DNA of 64,000 bases, from NCBI RefSeq assembly GCF_900964775.1, contig NC_041820.1:18774501-18838500 (forward strand), in the 5' to 3' direction. Source of the stretch: Scleropages formosus (taxonomy: Eukaryota; Chordata; Actinopteri; Osteoglossiformes; Osteoglossidae). Positions 1-11,358 of the stretch are shown one piece after another. The number at the start of each line of letters is the position of its first letter. Within the stretch, counting starts at the first letter, position 1. The position numbers and the translations under genes were made by a program. The notes below the pieces were generated by a model. It did no database searches and was not told the DNA's origin. It was given only the letters and a program-made list of their open reading frames with translations.

Positions 1-2400
1 CAACAAATATACAGTAATCTGAGACATCAACACACACAAACACTAAGGTTTATTAAGATATAAAAATCCCAGATTTGAAAATGTGTGAAATTCCCCTTCA
101 AATAAGGCCCCCTCTTAATAAGCATTTTTAGTCTTACTTCACCAACATTCATTCACTACAGTTAAAAGAAAAAAGAAAAAAAAAGTAAATTATCAAATAG
201 AAACACACTGCAGCGACACTGAATAGTACTGTACATACATCTAGTATTGAACCCAGTGTTGGCCACTTGCCTCCGGTCACGGGACCAGCCAACCACAGCT
301 GCTGGAGCCTAAAAGTAGCAAACATGCAGCAGGAGGCAGAGAAAACACATGACAGTAACCAGTACTTCAATGCACATTACAACCAATTGGTTCTCTGTGC
401 CTGTGGAAAAGATGTGAGGGTATCTAAGGTGAGGGTGGGGCAGCAGGTGGCATCTGGTGAGCCCTAATAGTCAACAAAACTGGATAATCACCAGGGACCT
501 ACCAACAATTTCATAGATATAGGCTGATGAGCACCTAAAAACAGACCAAGTCAGATTCAGATGAATATGACATTTCAGACACCAGAGTCTGACCAGAATA
601 CCAGTTCTTCACATTGTTCAGCAGACCAGCTGACTATTAGACGTAGTCAAAACTAGCACATAAAAGAGTGATGAAAGCTTGAGATTCAGGATGATTTTTG
701 TCCTCTCTCTAAAGGCATACATCACATGCTAAACTGCCTCAAATATCCAAAAATGTAGAACATGTAGCAGCAGAACAAAGGCTGAGGTTAATGCACAGAT
801 ATTTGTCCTACCTGAGCCCAACATCAGAGCTCTGTCGCAACACAGCCCAACAAAAGCTGGCAAATGATGTCTGCAGTGAGCCTAGAATCTAAAGCCATCA
901 GAAAGTATCCTGCCTAAGGAGTACAAAACCATGTGCTCTCCAGAGCTGCAACAATTAGCAAATGAGACATGGAAAATATACGAGCTTCTTACTGAAATCA
1001 AAAGTATGTTAGTAGAAAACAGCAAAGTCATCAAAGTTTAAAGAACTTGATTCTACTCTTGTCATCACAACCCTCTACCTACACACAGGAAACATTATCC
1101 CTTTTGCTCTGGAACAGAAGAGGGTAGTCAAATAAAAAATATCACTTGTATGAAATGAAGACCTTCCAACTAAAAGTGATTTGCCGGTCACAATGCATAC
1201 CACTTCCTATTGATCAATATTGCAGGGTTAACATGAAAAAGAAAGTAAAAAGTTGAATATTAATTTTTCACTCATCAGATTTGTGAGAACTGTCAAAAAT
1301 GTCCCATGATAAGAGTATCTAAAAAGAAAATAAGCCACGCTGAAGACGTTAAGAAAAAAAAAAGTTCAGTTAAGTTCACGTTTACAGCCTTCATAAATTA
1401 AAATTCAGGCACAAAATTCACATGTGTTCCTTGTTATAAAAAAATTAAAAAAAAACACTAAAACTGATTGTTATTTTACATTATGTAAAGTCATTTCTGA
1501 AAACAAAAGGAAGAAAGGCCATTTATTGGAAAATAAATGAAGAAATATGTTCTCAAAGAACCAAAGTCCATCTCCAAACTGTAGAGTGTCAACTGCAAAC
1601 CTAGAAAAGGACCTTTTTCAAGAGAATGACCACTTGAAAATATGTACATTACATAGAATGGGTTAAAAGCTGGCAGCGAAGACAGATCATTCAAAAAGAA
1701 AACACAAATTAAAATTAAAACATGTAATGAAACTGAAAAAATATGGAAATTAGTACATTTATAACCAGTTTTTTTTACAGCCAATTGAACACCCTCTTTC
1801 TACTGGAGAGTGACAGTGAAATTATATGTTTATATTATCAAAAACGCCAGGTTCTCTTGCCAGCCGAGAACAAACTGGTGTTGACGGACTCTGGGTCTGG
1901 TCAGGAAGCAAGACCGTGGCTAAAAATTAATTTTTCCCCACCCCCCCCTCCTGGAGACGCTCCAACACCAGCGAATTAGCTCAACGCGCCCCCTATAGGA
2001 CACAAAGCTCTTTACACCTGGAACACATCTTCTCACTGAAACAAAGGTGAGGAAACACACAGGTGTATCTGCGTCACCGGTCCGTGCTGCCATTTCAAAT
2101 TTCCCACTTCGTGAAGTGCCAACCCCCCCCCTCCGAGCTGCTTAAAGTGACACATTTTTAAACATGCCACACGTGAATCCTTGTGACAGATCTGCCTCCA
2201 CCCCCACCCTGACCCAGAGGAGAAGCTCCACCCAAACACCCACGTACCCTCCCTTTTCGTGCTGACGCTACTGCTGTCCCCCCCCACCACCCCCCGTTTA
2301 AAATATTTGTGAACGAAACGAAATACTGTGGCAGAATACCAAAGGCGCGACTCCCAACTAACGACTTTAAATTAAATAACTCGTGTCGGAGATGTACACT
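1..2400. other. AT-rich flank without a recognised gene
   Basis: No coding segment in either strand resembles a protein I know; the open frames are short and low-complexity. On the minus strand a canonical AATAAA lies near position 49, so part of this stretch could be the 3' end or an intron of a minus-strand gene whose promoter would be the CpG-rich block at 2.4-3.1 kb. That reading is inference. Confidence 0.3.
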
Positions 2401-3130
2401 GCCGACAGAGCTCACTCCCGCAGTTCGCACTGCTCCCCGCACCCGCGCGCTTTGTCTTCTCGCGCACTGCGAGCGGAATCGATGGACCGCAGGCAGCGAC
2501 GCCATTTTGAATTCGCTAACTCCTTCTCGTCCAGTTACTTTTAAACGTTAAATGCTCACACCACCGAAAAGAGGCTGGACTAATTAGCGAGCTAAAATTA
2601 AGTTCGCGTTTAAAAGCTTAGCTTTGACAATGTATTAAATTCCTACTGACGCATTTTTAACCGAATTTAGAAATCCGCTCGAGTATTTCCGCATAAAAAC
2701 ACTATGCTGTGTAGCGCAGCGCCCACTGCACTGACTCACCCGTCGTGAACGTCGGAACATTTAGAAAAATATCTTTCTAGTTGCCTCAGTTAATCACATT
2801 AAAGGCTTCTATACTTTCTTACCTACCTTTTTGACACTTAATATTAACCACCGGTGTTCATAAGCTCTTCGTTTGTAACTGAATAACCGAGTGATGGAGA
2901 TAATTAAAGGCGCAGTGCTCTCCCCCTCCCGCCGTCGGCGACACTGAGAGCAGCCGGCGCGCGGCCCCACAAGCGCACAGCCGCGGCAGCAGGAAGGGTA
3001 AAGTGGGTGGGGCTACTGCACTTTGACTGACACGTCTTCGCTTGGTCCGGGAGCGCGCGAGCGCGCGAATTCGCGAACAAAAGCTGCACACACAAGAAAG
3101 TGGAGATTCCAGCGAGGATTTCAGGCAGTG
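2400..3130 (-). promoter_or_regulatory. CpG-rich block, probable promoter and first exon of a gene leaving the window to the left
   Basis: The block is dense in CG dinucleotides in an otherwise AT-rich region. On the minus strand two good 5' splice sites follow it: AAAAAG|GTAGGTAAG with the exon ending near 2830, and ACGG|GTGAGT with the exon ending near 2742. This fits a first exon, with alternative ends, of a minus-strand gene whose coding exons lie beyond position 1. No protein can be read from it, so the gene is unidentified. A plus-strand promoter is the alternative. Confidence 0.4.
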
Positions 3131-5020
3131 GCACACAATGAGCTCTGTGTGTACTGTGTTTTTTGTGACTAATACGTTCCACTTAAGGCATACCACATAT
3201 TAAACACTAGCTACTTTGACAAAAAAAAAAAAAAAAACAAGGACTACCTAACTTGCCTAGAATCTATGAAGCCATTTTCCCGTTAGATAATACAGCCTTT
3301 GTACTAAAAAAAAACACTGAAGTTAACTGAGTTACTTTAAAAATCGTACAAGTGGAAAAAAAAATGTACTTTGTATCCAGTTCAATTTTGTGCCTAAAAC
3401 AATACATCTTACCCTTTATATACTGTAGTCGAACCCTTTGCCCAAAGAGGGCCTGCATTGTTTAATAAGCAGCTTTACAAGTCACTCGGAAATACCATAC
3501 TTTGACTACAGCAATTCGGAGTAAATATCTCCATCACAGGTGCTACAACAACAGAGGCGGGATTCGAATCAGAGAGCTTCAGGCTGTAGGGTCGCTGCCC
3601 TGTGCTTTCTGCTGCATAACTCTCACAAAAAGTTAAACTCGGGATTATGACCAAGCTTCATTTCCTAGAAGAACCTTGAAAACGGCACCAGTTCTCAGTG
3701 AGCGGCGGTGGTGCACAGCAAGGGATACACCACTTCATGGGTTCATGGGTTTGGAGCCGTAGCTCCAGTAAGATGTGCAAAGACTTGCTTATTGTGTAAC
3801 GCTCCCTCCCCCCAACATATGTCCGGTTCTCCGCTGTGTAACCAGACAAAGCGCAGTGGCATCTCAGCGACCAGAGTGCATGCTCAACATCACGGTTTGG
3901 TATGTGGCGCTGGAGCACTGCCACTGCGTTCTACCCCGCACACCTCCATGTGGGCTAAATCCATTACCGGTGCTCACTTCCACGAATGTCTGAACTCGGA
4001 AAACAAGAGAAACGGGGCGCGAAAACCTCGGCAGATGAAGTGAAATTGAATCCTGGCATGATTCATACGTTGTCATCTCACCGATGCTGTGAACTCGCTG
4101 CTTGGTAGTCGTGCTCCCCTCTAGTACACTGAGGATTGCTCTCTCGCACAGAATGGAGCTGATTTATGCCTGCTTGCGACAACTTTGCTGACGAATAGTG
4201 ACGAGGCCCCAAGACACGGAGACCTGGCTAGTGCTACGTAAACGCTGGATCTGCATCTGCTCTCAGAGAAGTTCTTGCCGCCCCTCCTGAGTGAGTGTAG
4301 CAGGGTGGAAAAAAACGAGTTTGAGATTCAGCTGCATTATTGATGTATTTTGAAGGGAGACAGAAGGGGACCACCCCTCCCAGCACCACTAAGTTGTTTT
4401 GGTATGTAGGGAAAGGTTTCAGGCATCACTTGAAATTATGTTCTTCTCCCTGTTCTCCAGGATCTGTCATTACACTGCTTCCACTTTGATTAAAACCATG
4501 AATTATGCAGCCTCATCTTTCACACTTGAGTAAAGCAGCCCCGTAAACTCAATAATCCCTTACATCAGGGCCGTGTCGGCTGGGTGCCCGTGGCTGCTGG
4601 AACCGCTGCGCTCACTTTTGTCACCGGTACATCTCCACTGCTGCCTCTCTCCAGGACACACGATGGCCACGTTGGAGTCGCAGTCTTCCGACAGGCACGT
4701 TCACTGGAGTCCGAGACCGTTACAGGCTTCAGTTTGCATGTTGGAAAGACAGGACATATAATACACAGTCGGCTCGGCACAGGAAGGACAGCTGATGCTC
4801 AGCAGGGCATCTCATTTGTTCATTAATTTTCACAAAATGCTTGTCCTCCCTGGTGGTATGAAGCATTCCTGGAAATCAAAGTGCGAGTCAGAGTCAAGTC
4901 ATTATGAGGAGCCAGAGTCAAGTCTACAGTTTTTGAATAGAAGTCAAGTTGTATTGTTAAAAGTTATAATAATGTGATTTTTTTTCTAGCATAATGAATC
5001 CATATGAACGTCATGTCTTC
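3131..5020. other. Non-repetitive intergenic stretch, nothing recognised
   Basis: Short adenine runs at 3221-3237 and 3306-3314, mixed-composition sequence and no open frame resembling a known protein. A moderately CpG-containing segment lies around 3.7-4.2 kb, without splice-like or promoter-like structure that I can support. Confidence 0.3.
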
Positions 5021-5025
5021 GGACT

Positions 5026-5240
5026 GGAGGACACGGTGGCGAAGCGGGTTTGGCCGGGGCCTGCTCTCCGGTGGGTCTGGGGGTTAAGTCCCGCTTGGGT
5101 TGCCTTGCAGCGGACTGGCGTCCCATCCTGGGTGTGTCCCCTCTCCCCTCCAGCCTTGCGCCCTATGTTGCCGGGTTAGGCTCTGGTTCACCGCGACCCT
5201 GCTTGGGACAAGTGGTTTCAGACAGTGTGTGTGTGTGTGT
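5026..5240 (+). repeat. SINE family 1 copy (tRNA-derived)
   Basis: Carries the family head (GGTGGCG-AGCGGG), the box-B-like segment, the CTTGGGTTGCCTTGC-type core, the GTGTGTCCCCTCTCC block and the CAGACAGTGTGTG tail. A fragment of the third repeat family follows directly. Confidence 0.85.
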
Positions 5241-5305
5241 CTTTGGACTGTGGGAGGAAACCGGAGCACCTGGAAAATCCCACACAGACACGGAGGAATG
5301 CAAAC
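5241..5305. repeat. Fragment of DANA-like repeat
   Basis: Contains the fish-repeat motif CTTTGGACTGTGGGAGGAAA followed by GGAGCACC and a CACACAGACACGG motif. It is only about 65 bases, joined to the tail of the SINE before it. Confidence 0.6.
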
Positions 5306-5442
5306 TTGTGTTGTATTAAACACAGTTAACTGAGAGAGTGAGCCACTGCTCTTGGTGCAGACTGTTTCATGTTGGTGTCCCCTTTTGGAACGTTATGTTT
5401 TCAGGTGTGTAACACGAACCGTTAAACACTGCAGTGAAGACT

Positions 5443-5446
5443 GTGG

Positions 5447-5535
<89 letters not shown>
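5443..5535. repeat. (TG)n microsatellite, about 46 units
   Basis: Pure alternating TG run of over 90 bases. It produces artificial Cys-Val and Thr-His open frames, which are not genes. Confidence 0.98.
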
Positions 5536-5536
<1 letters not shown>

Positions 5537-6265
5537 ATAGCTCTGTCTCCATCTAGTTGACAGATTGTCGCACTACAACCTCGTGCACATTTCAAAATCA
5601 GGACTTCAGTTTTGCAGTTAAAACGATGCAATCTGGATTCACTTGGAATCTATGAATTTTATTTAATCAAATGCAGCTACTTATGAAGTGCATTTGCTGG
5701 AACATTTGTGGTATCCTTTTGTTTGAAAAGGAAATATTACACAGCATTCACAGGCAAATTGAAATTTTAAGATGAATTACCAGTGAGGTGAGGGTGGTTC
5801 GCATTCTTGTGTTAAACTAAAATGTTGGGGTAGAATTGTGATTGCTGCTCAGCCAACAGAACAAAAGTTACATGATCTGGCGGGGGGGGGGGGGTGTTTG
5901 TTTTTTATGGCCAGCAGATGGGGATGTAGGACTAATAGGTGCATCCAGGTCTCATATCTGTGTTTGTTAGTGTGAAGTCATGTTCTTCCCAACCCTGAAA
6001 CAAGAGTCCCATGATTTTTCTGCTTTACAATAAAAGAACTGGCATCCACAGCTACTACACTTTAATCACAACTGCATCAGAACCCAGTTTGTTACCATCA
6101 CTCCATTATCACATCATCATTAACCATCAATCCAGTATTTTCAAGCACAAGTTTGCTAGTGATGATTAAAAGGAAGGAAGTGCTTCTTTTTGGACATCTG
6201 AGTCCTGTGATCATAGCTGGGCTCTGCATTTTGTGTGTGTGTATATGTATATATACACACCTTTA
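5536..6265. other. Intergenic, no gene seen
   Basis: Contains a run of 13 guanines (5881-5894) and short (TG)/(TA) tracts near 6233-6260. Nothing else is recognised. Confidence 0.4.
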
Positions 6266-6471
6266 CACACACACACACACACTTTCAGAACCACTCGACC
6301 CATACGGGGTCGCAGAGAACTGGAGCCTACCCGGTAACACAGGGCGAAGGAGGAGGGAACACACCCAGGACGGGACGCCAGTCTGCCGCAAGGCACCCCA
6401 AGCGGGACTCGAACCCCAGACCCACCAGAGAGCAGGACCATGGTCCAACCCACTGCGCTACCACTCCCCCT
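6266..6471 (-). repeat. SINE family 1 copy, first of a same-strand pair
   Basis: Reverse-oriented: (CA)n tail first, then the conserved core, ending at the CACTGCGCTACC head near 6463. It abuts another copy in the same orientation. Confidence 0.85.
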
Positions 6472-6679
6472 CACACACACCCACATTTACTGAAACTGTT
6501 TGTCCCATATGGGGTTGCGGCGAGCTGGAGCCTAAGCTGACAACACAGGGCATAAGGCTGGAGGAGGAGGGGACACACCCAGGACGGGACACCAGTCCAT
6601 CACAAGGCACCTCAAGCAGGACTCAAACTCCAGACCAAGCAGTATCCAGCTAAACCTGCTGTTCCACTGCACCCCCTGC
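6472..6679 (-). repeat. SINE family 1 copy, second of the pair
   Basis: Same orientation as its neighbour and joined to it without spacer, but diverged, so the pair arose by separate insertions or an old tandem event. The head ends at CACTGCACCCCCTG. Confidence 0.8.
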
Positions 6680-6680
6680 T

Positions 6681-6878
6681 ATATACATTTAGTTGACTCT
6701 TTTCTCTAAAGTGACTTTCAGTGTTAAGCTATTTACAATGATTTACCCATTTACACAGGTGGGCAACTTTAGGGGAAGTGCCTTGCTCCTGGGTGCTAGA
6801 GCTAGAAGTGGAAATAAAACCCGTGACCTTTAGGGCTAAACGCCACAGCACTAACCACTCCGCTATCAGATGCCCCCT
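6681..6878 (-). repeat. SINE family 2 copy (tRNA-derived)
   Basis: Reverse-oriented: a tail segment (TTTAGTTGACTCTTTTCTC) comes first, then the TTTACCCATTTACACAG core and a head ending CACTAACCACTCCGCTATCA, matching the family's GGTAGCGTAGTGGTTAG head on the other strand. Confidence 0.8.
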
Positions 6879-6904
6879 ACATGCCTATATATATATATAT
6901 AGAT

Positions 6905-7441
6905 AGACACCCCTCGACTTATGCAAGTAGACTGTTTTTCAATCCCTTACATAAGGGAAAAGTTGCTTATGTCAGATTCCCCCTCCTCCCCGACCCTTCG
7001 ACATCATCGCGTGCTCCTGATACGTGCAGCATCTCACGGTCGTATCACAGTCGATACAGCTAAACAGTCGTTCCCGTGCTATACTAGATGATAATCTCTG
7101 TCCACATTCGCTTCTTTATTTTCAGTTTCATCTCCAAATCAATTGCTGTCAGCTTGCGAGACAGTTCCCCTTTTCTTTCAAGAGCACGTTTACCACCAAC
7201 CATTGTGACTAATGAAATGGCTAAAAGAAAAAAAACATATGCAAAAAAAGCACTCCACTAACGAGAGGAGATGTGTTCACGGTTCAGAACATGTGAGAAA
7301 AGTGGGAAGATGCAGCTTCCTGCCTAGTCTGGCTACGCCGGATTGTGCTTAACGTATTTCAGATGTTTTGCATAAAATAAAAGCGGTTTTACATAAATCC
7401 GGATTGATGGAAGTCAAAATTACATGAGTAGAGGGGTGTCT
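6905..7441. mobile_element. 537-bp inverted-repeat element (MITE-like, possibly Tigger/pogo-related)
   Basis: The left end AGACACCCCTCGACTTATG and the reverse complement of the right end, AGACACCCCTCTACTCATG, match over about 24 bases with few differences. The interior has no open frame for a transposase. Both ends sit in TA-rich microsatellite DNA, so the target duplication (probably TA) cannot be fixed. CCCCTCGACTTA-type ends recall Tigger/mariner non-autonomous elements; that family call is inference. Confidence 0.7.
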
Positions 7442-7578
7442 GTATATATGTCTATATATATATATATATATATATGCGCACATATATGGGGCATCTGGTA
7501 GCATAGTGGTCTATATATGTATATATATATATATACACTATATATACATAATATGTTACATATAATACATTATATATG
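7442..7578. repeat. (TA)n-rich tract
   Basis: Alternating TA/CATA sequence between two inverted-repeat elements, probably expanded from their TA target sites. Confidence 0.8.
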
Positions 7579-7994
7579 TACAGTACTTTGCAAAAGTCTT
7601 AGGCACTTAGATGTTTCACAGAAATATTTGTTTTAAACGGTTATTTAATGTCCTCTGCATTAGCGTCAATGGGAAAGAGCATATTTTAGATTTCCAAGCA
7701 TTCCTTTTGCAAAAAGTTACAGTATTACAGTAAGGGTTTTGTATATCGTTAAAGAAAGAAAGTGCACACACACACAGTGGCTGAAGCCACTTGTCCCAAG
7801 CAGGGGCACGGAGAGCCGGAGCCTAACCCGGCAACACAGGACGCAAGGCTGGAGGGGGAGGGGACACACCCTGGACAGGACGCCAGTCCAGCGCAAGGCA
7901 CCCCAAGCAGGAATCGAACCCCAGACCCACCAGAGAGCAGGACCCAGCCAAACCCGCTGCGACCCCGCTCGGGAAACTTTTGCACAGTACTGTA
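7579..7994. mobile_element. Tc1/mariner-type non-autonomous element split by a SINE
   Basis: The left end TACAGTACTTTGCAAAAGT and the reverse complement of the right end, TACAGTACTGTGCAAAAGT, agree at 18 of 19 positions. The motif GCAAAAGTCTTAGGCAC is typical of fish mariner-like termini. No transposase frame is present. Much of the interior (about 7764-7969) is a SINE family 1 copy inserted later. Confidence 0.75.
7764..7969 (-). repeat. SINE family 1 copy inside the mariner-type element
   Basis: Reverse-oriented copy with a (CA) tail at the left and the conserved core (ACCCCAAGCAGGAATCGAACC). It lies wholly between the two inverted ends of the DNA element, so it is the younger insertion. 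Confidence 0.85.
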
Positions 7995-8352
7995 TTTTGT
8001 CCCCCAATGCAGCCTTTAATCACTATTGATACCAAATTTTGAAGACTTTGTACAAACCACACCACATCCATGAAGGTCCTTCAGTAGATTACAAATGTGA
8101 AACATGTGGAAGGCTGACAGGCTGCTATGGGGCAGATGAACACACGTACACAAGGTTAACTGCCTTCAAGATAGTGGAAAGTGCTGTCCTCCCTCTCGTC
8201 ATCTCGCCTACCCGAGACACAACCCAACGAATCTCTCTTTCTTCTTTGTCACGCAGATCAATTATGCAACTGGCTAAATGACTGATATTTCCAATTCGAA
8301 ACCACATATCATTAACCCTGTTCTCTTAAATTCTCAAAACTGATATTGGCTG
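7995..8352. other. Intergenic, no gene seen
   Basis: Short open frames on both strands show no family resemblance. The last 12 bases are the left target duplication of the following SINE. Confidence 0.35.
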
Positions 8353-8527
8353 GAGGGGGTTGCGGTGGCGCAGCGGGTTTGACCAGGTCCTGCTCTCTGG
8401 TGGGCCTGGGGTTCAAGTCTTGCTTGGGGTGCCTTGTGATGGACTGGCATCCCATCCTGGATGTGTCCCCCAGGCCCCAGCTCCCCGCGACCCCGCATGG
8501 GACAAGTGGCTTCAGATGATGTGTGTG
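8353..8527 (+). repeat. SINE family 1 copy with 12-bp target duplication
   Basis: Head GGTGGCGCAGCGGG through the tail CAGATGATGTGTG. The flanking TGATATTGGCTG occurs at 8341-8352 and again at 8526-8537, a perfect target-site duplication showing LINE-machinery insertion. An internal block of the core (CTCCCCCTCCAGCCTT region) is deleted. Confidence 0.9.
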
Positions 8528-8539
8528 ATATTGGCTGTC

Positions 8540-9189
8540 AGCTACCATCAATAAAAGACTTGTTCACTGCTAGGGTGAAGAAGATAGATCCCCCCCCCCG
8601 AACCCAACAGTCACCTCTTCAGCAAGCTGCCATCCCATAGGTGGTACAAGTCCATCACCGGTCAGACTTCACATCATCTCTACAGCTTCGTTCCTGAAGC
8701 GATCCATCTCCTCAATAGAAGCAGCTAGGTGCACCCCGCTCAGCCGCTTCTGGTCATGTCTTAAATCTCATCTGTGTTTGCACATAACCTCTTACCGCAC
8801 TCCCCTTTGCACGCTGACATCGGAAGGACGAGGTCGGTTAACACTGTTAGCACTGAATGAACAAACAAGGAAGCATTACATCATATTCTGCACTTAATTT
8901 ATACATAATACTCACACAGAGAGGGTATAGGCAAGAAACAAGTCACTTCGGAGAAAAGAAAACTCTTATTTCACGAAAGATTCTGCTTCCTGTCAATGGA
9001 CTGCGCTTCCTTTGTAATTAGGACAGTCGTGAACCTCGAGAAATGCAGAAGCATTACTTGTAGAAATTTGTCCTGCACACTGCGAGTGTAGAAAAAGAGG
9101 CTTTTTATTCATACCAAGTTCACTGAGTGATGTGTATGCTTGTAGTTGAAGGAAAAAAGTTCTTACTGGAGATCATGTGAAATTATACA
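8540..9189. other. Intergenic, no gene seen
   Basis: Mixed sequence with a short C-run at 8591-8599. No coding segment or repeat is recognised. Confidence 0.35.
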
Positions 9190-9192
9190 TTA

Positions 9193-9390
9193 CACAGTTA
9201 CTGAAACCGCTTGTCCCAAGAGGGGTCACGGTGAGCCGGAACCTAACCCAGCAGCCTAGGGCATGGGGCTGGAGGGGACACACCCAGGACAGGACGCCAG
9301 TCCATCACAAGGCACCCCAAACAGGACTCAAACCCCAGACCCACCAAGGAGCAGGCGCATGTCAAACCCACTGCACCACTGCTCCCCCTT
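9193..9390 (-). repeat. SINE family 1 copy
   Basis: Reverse-oriented; ends at CACTGCACCACTGCTCCCCC. TTACACAG occurs at both borders (about 9190 and 9392), a likely 8-bp target duplication. Confidence 0.85.
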
Positions 9391-9758
9391 GTTACACAGC
9401 TACAGTGTTTGTGAAATAGTGTATTACTGACATGTCAGGCAGCACAATCAGTGTTCCACCTCAATCATGACTTTTGCGGTCATTGCCTTCAAGCATACAC
9501 AGCCTAGTCCTCCACTCCTGAAGAGACCACAGCAATGGGCTGTGGCGTAAATTCTGTGTATGTTGGCCATTAAGAGTGGTGTTTGAGCAGCCGATGCATT
9601 GGGTTACTTGGATTGCCTAACTCTTCACGTAGAAAAACACTGAGCGGACACTGAATGCAGATGCTATAACCGCAGGTGTGTCACCCATGAACCCCAATAT
9701 ACAACCTTTGTAGATACATTGCAACAGTTTTATGCGTGTCTGTGTATATATTATTTGT
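9391..9758. other. Intergenic, no gene seen
   Basis: No recognisable gene or repeat between two SINE copies. Confidence 0.35.
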
Positions 9759-9957
9759 TATTTACATTTATTCATGCTTTTCACCAAAGCAACTTACAAT
9801 GTTAGTCTAACTAGAGTTATTTATCCATTTGTACAGCTGGGTTATTTTACTGGGGCAATGAGCTTGCTCAAGGGTACTACAGCCAGAGATAGGGGTCAAA
9901 CCTACAGCCTTTGGGTCCAAAGGCAGTAGAGCGAACCACTACGCTACCAGCCATCCC
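9759..9957 (-). repeat. SINE family 2 copy
   Basis: Reverse-oriented: TTTACATTTATTCATGCTTT tail, TTTATCCATTTGTACAGCTG core and a head ending ACCACTACGCTACCAGC. A strongly AT-rich tract (9958-10060) follows. Confidence 0.85.
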
Positions 9958-10061
9958 CAATATATAAAAATTATTTTAATTAAAATTAAATAATTAAAAT
10001 GTATTAAAATTTTATATATTTAAATAATTCTAAATATAAATATTAATATTAATAAAATATG

Positions 10062-10258
10062 GGCCTGGGGTCCCCTACGGGTCCGGTGGGTCTGGGGTTT
10101 GAGTCCTGCTTGGGGTGCCTTGTGACAGACTGGCGTCCCATCCTGGGTGTGTCCCCTCCCCCTTCAGCCTTACACCCTGTGTGGCCGGGTTAGGCTCCGG
10201 CTCGCTGCGACCCTGCTCAGGACAAGCGGTTTCAGACAGTGTGTGTGTGTGTGTGTGT
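10062..10258 (+). repeat. SINE family 1 copy, head truncated
   Basis: The body begins at the GTCCGGTGGGTCTGGGG segment without the usual GGTGGCGCAGTGGG head, and runs through the full core to a CAGACAGTGTGTG tail. Head (5') truncation is common for retroposed copies. Confidence 0.85.
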
Positions 10259-10259
10259 A

Positions 10260-10675
10260 TAAATTTTATTTTTCCCAGGATCTGTCATACCCATACAGTA
10301 TATTGATGTATTGCGCACATGCTAGGCAAGCAGGTAAGGTTTAAAAGGAGATATAAAAAAAACTATGTTTGGGCACTTGATGAAAAAACCCACAGTCCTC
10401 TCCACTGTTGTGGTATTTAGTGCCTTGAGTCCTGACAGTGTACAAAGCTCAGAGATCTTCCCGTGCTAAAGAACATGTTCAGTCTGATCACAATAATAGG
10501 CTGACCAGCTGGACATGGAATGAGACAGCCTACCCATCACTTGTTGGAGGGGCATTTCTTTCAATTCCACCCCAGACAGGCAGCGCAGGTGTACACACCT
10601 AGGTACTTAGATCTGCCCTGCAGTACACACTGGGCAACACAGAGCCTATCTTAACAGTCCTGGTTACCAGCAGCA
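10260..10675. other. Intergenic, no gene seen
   Basis: Mixed-composition sequence. No supported feature. Confidence 0.3.
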
Positions 10676-11146
10676 GGATGATTGCTGCTGGTAGCGTAGT
10701 AGTTAGAGCTGCTGCCTTTGAACCCAAATAGTGCAGGTTTGAGTCATAGCTGTCAAAGCCTTGAGCAAGGTACTTACCCTAAAATTGCTCTGGTTACAAA
10801 AAAAAAAAAAAGAATCTAGCTGTATTACATTTTTTTATTTAGCAGATGCTTTTCTCCAAAGCGACTTACAATGAACTCTGTGTAGTGTTACGAGCCCACG
10901 CACCTTATTCACCAAGGTGACTTACACTAAATACACTACTTACACTGGGTCACTCATCCATACATCAGTGGAACACACTCTCTCTGTCACTCACACACTG
11001 GGGAACCTGAACAGCATGTCTTTGGACTGTGTGAGGAAACCCGAGCACCCAGAGGAGCTGTATAAATGGGTAAATAACTGTAAGTAGCTCAACTCTGTAA
11101 GCTGCTTTGGAGAAAAGCATCAGCTAAATGACATAATGTAGACCCA
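10676..11146 (+). repeat. SINE family 2 copy split by a DANA-like repeat
   Basis: The head and body (GGTAGCGTAGTAGTTAGAGC to about 10798) and the tail (GCTGTATAAATGGGTAAATA through GAGAAAAGCATCAGCTAAAT, 11063-11146) belong to one SINE. The intervening bases are a separate repeat plus an A-run. Confidence 0.75.
10799..11062. repeat. DANA-like repeat nested in SINE family 2
   Basis: Begins after an A-run with TTTAGCAGATGCTTTTCTCC, continues through CACCTTATTCACCAAGGTGA and ends near ATGTCTTTGGACTGTGTGAG and GAGCACCCAGAGG. It interrupts a family 2 SINE, so it is the younger element. Confidence 0.75.
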
Positions 11147-11358
11147 ATCTTGATTTGAGGAACTACTTGTCCATGGAATCTCAAAAATAATGCTGAAGTA
11201 GACTTCATCACAGCGAAACTGAAGCATGAATTAAGCCGCAGTGCTGAATGTCAGCCCTTCGATGCTGACAGTCTATTCTATGGGTTTTACATGCAACAGC
11301 ACACAGGGCTTTGTCATGCAATGGAAGTTACTATTAATTTAAAGTGCGTTCCATGTGG
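11147..11358. other. Intergenic, no gene seen
   Basis: No supported feature between repeats. Confidence 0.3.

Noticed and set aside
5352-5631. Open frames of repeated Cys-Val and Thr-His
   Set aside because: Translation of the (TG)n microsatellite.
6153-6653. 166-codon plus-strand open frame
   Set aside because: It lies entirely across two reverse-oriented SINE copies and has no independent support; the same pseudo-protein recurs at other SINE copies.
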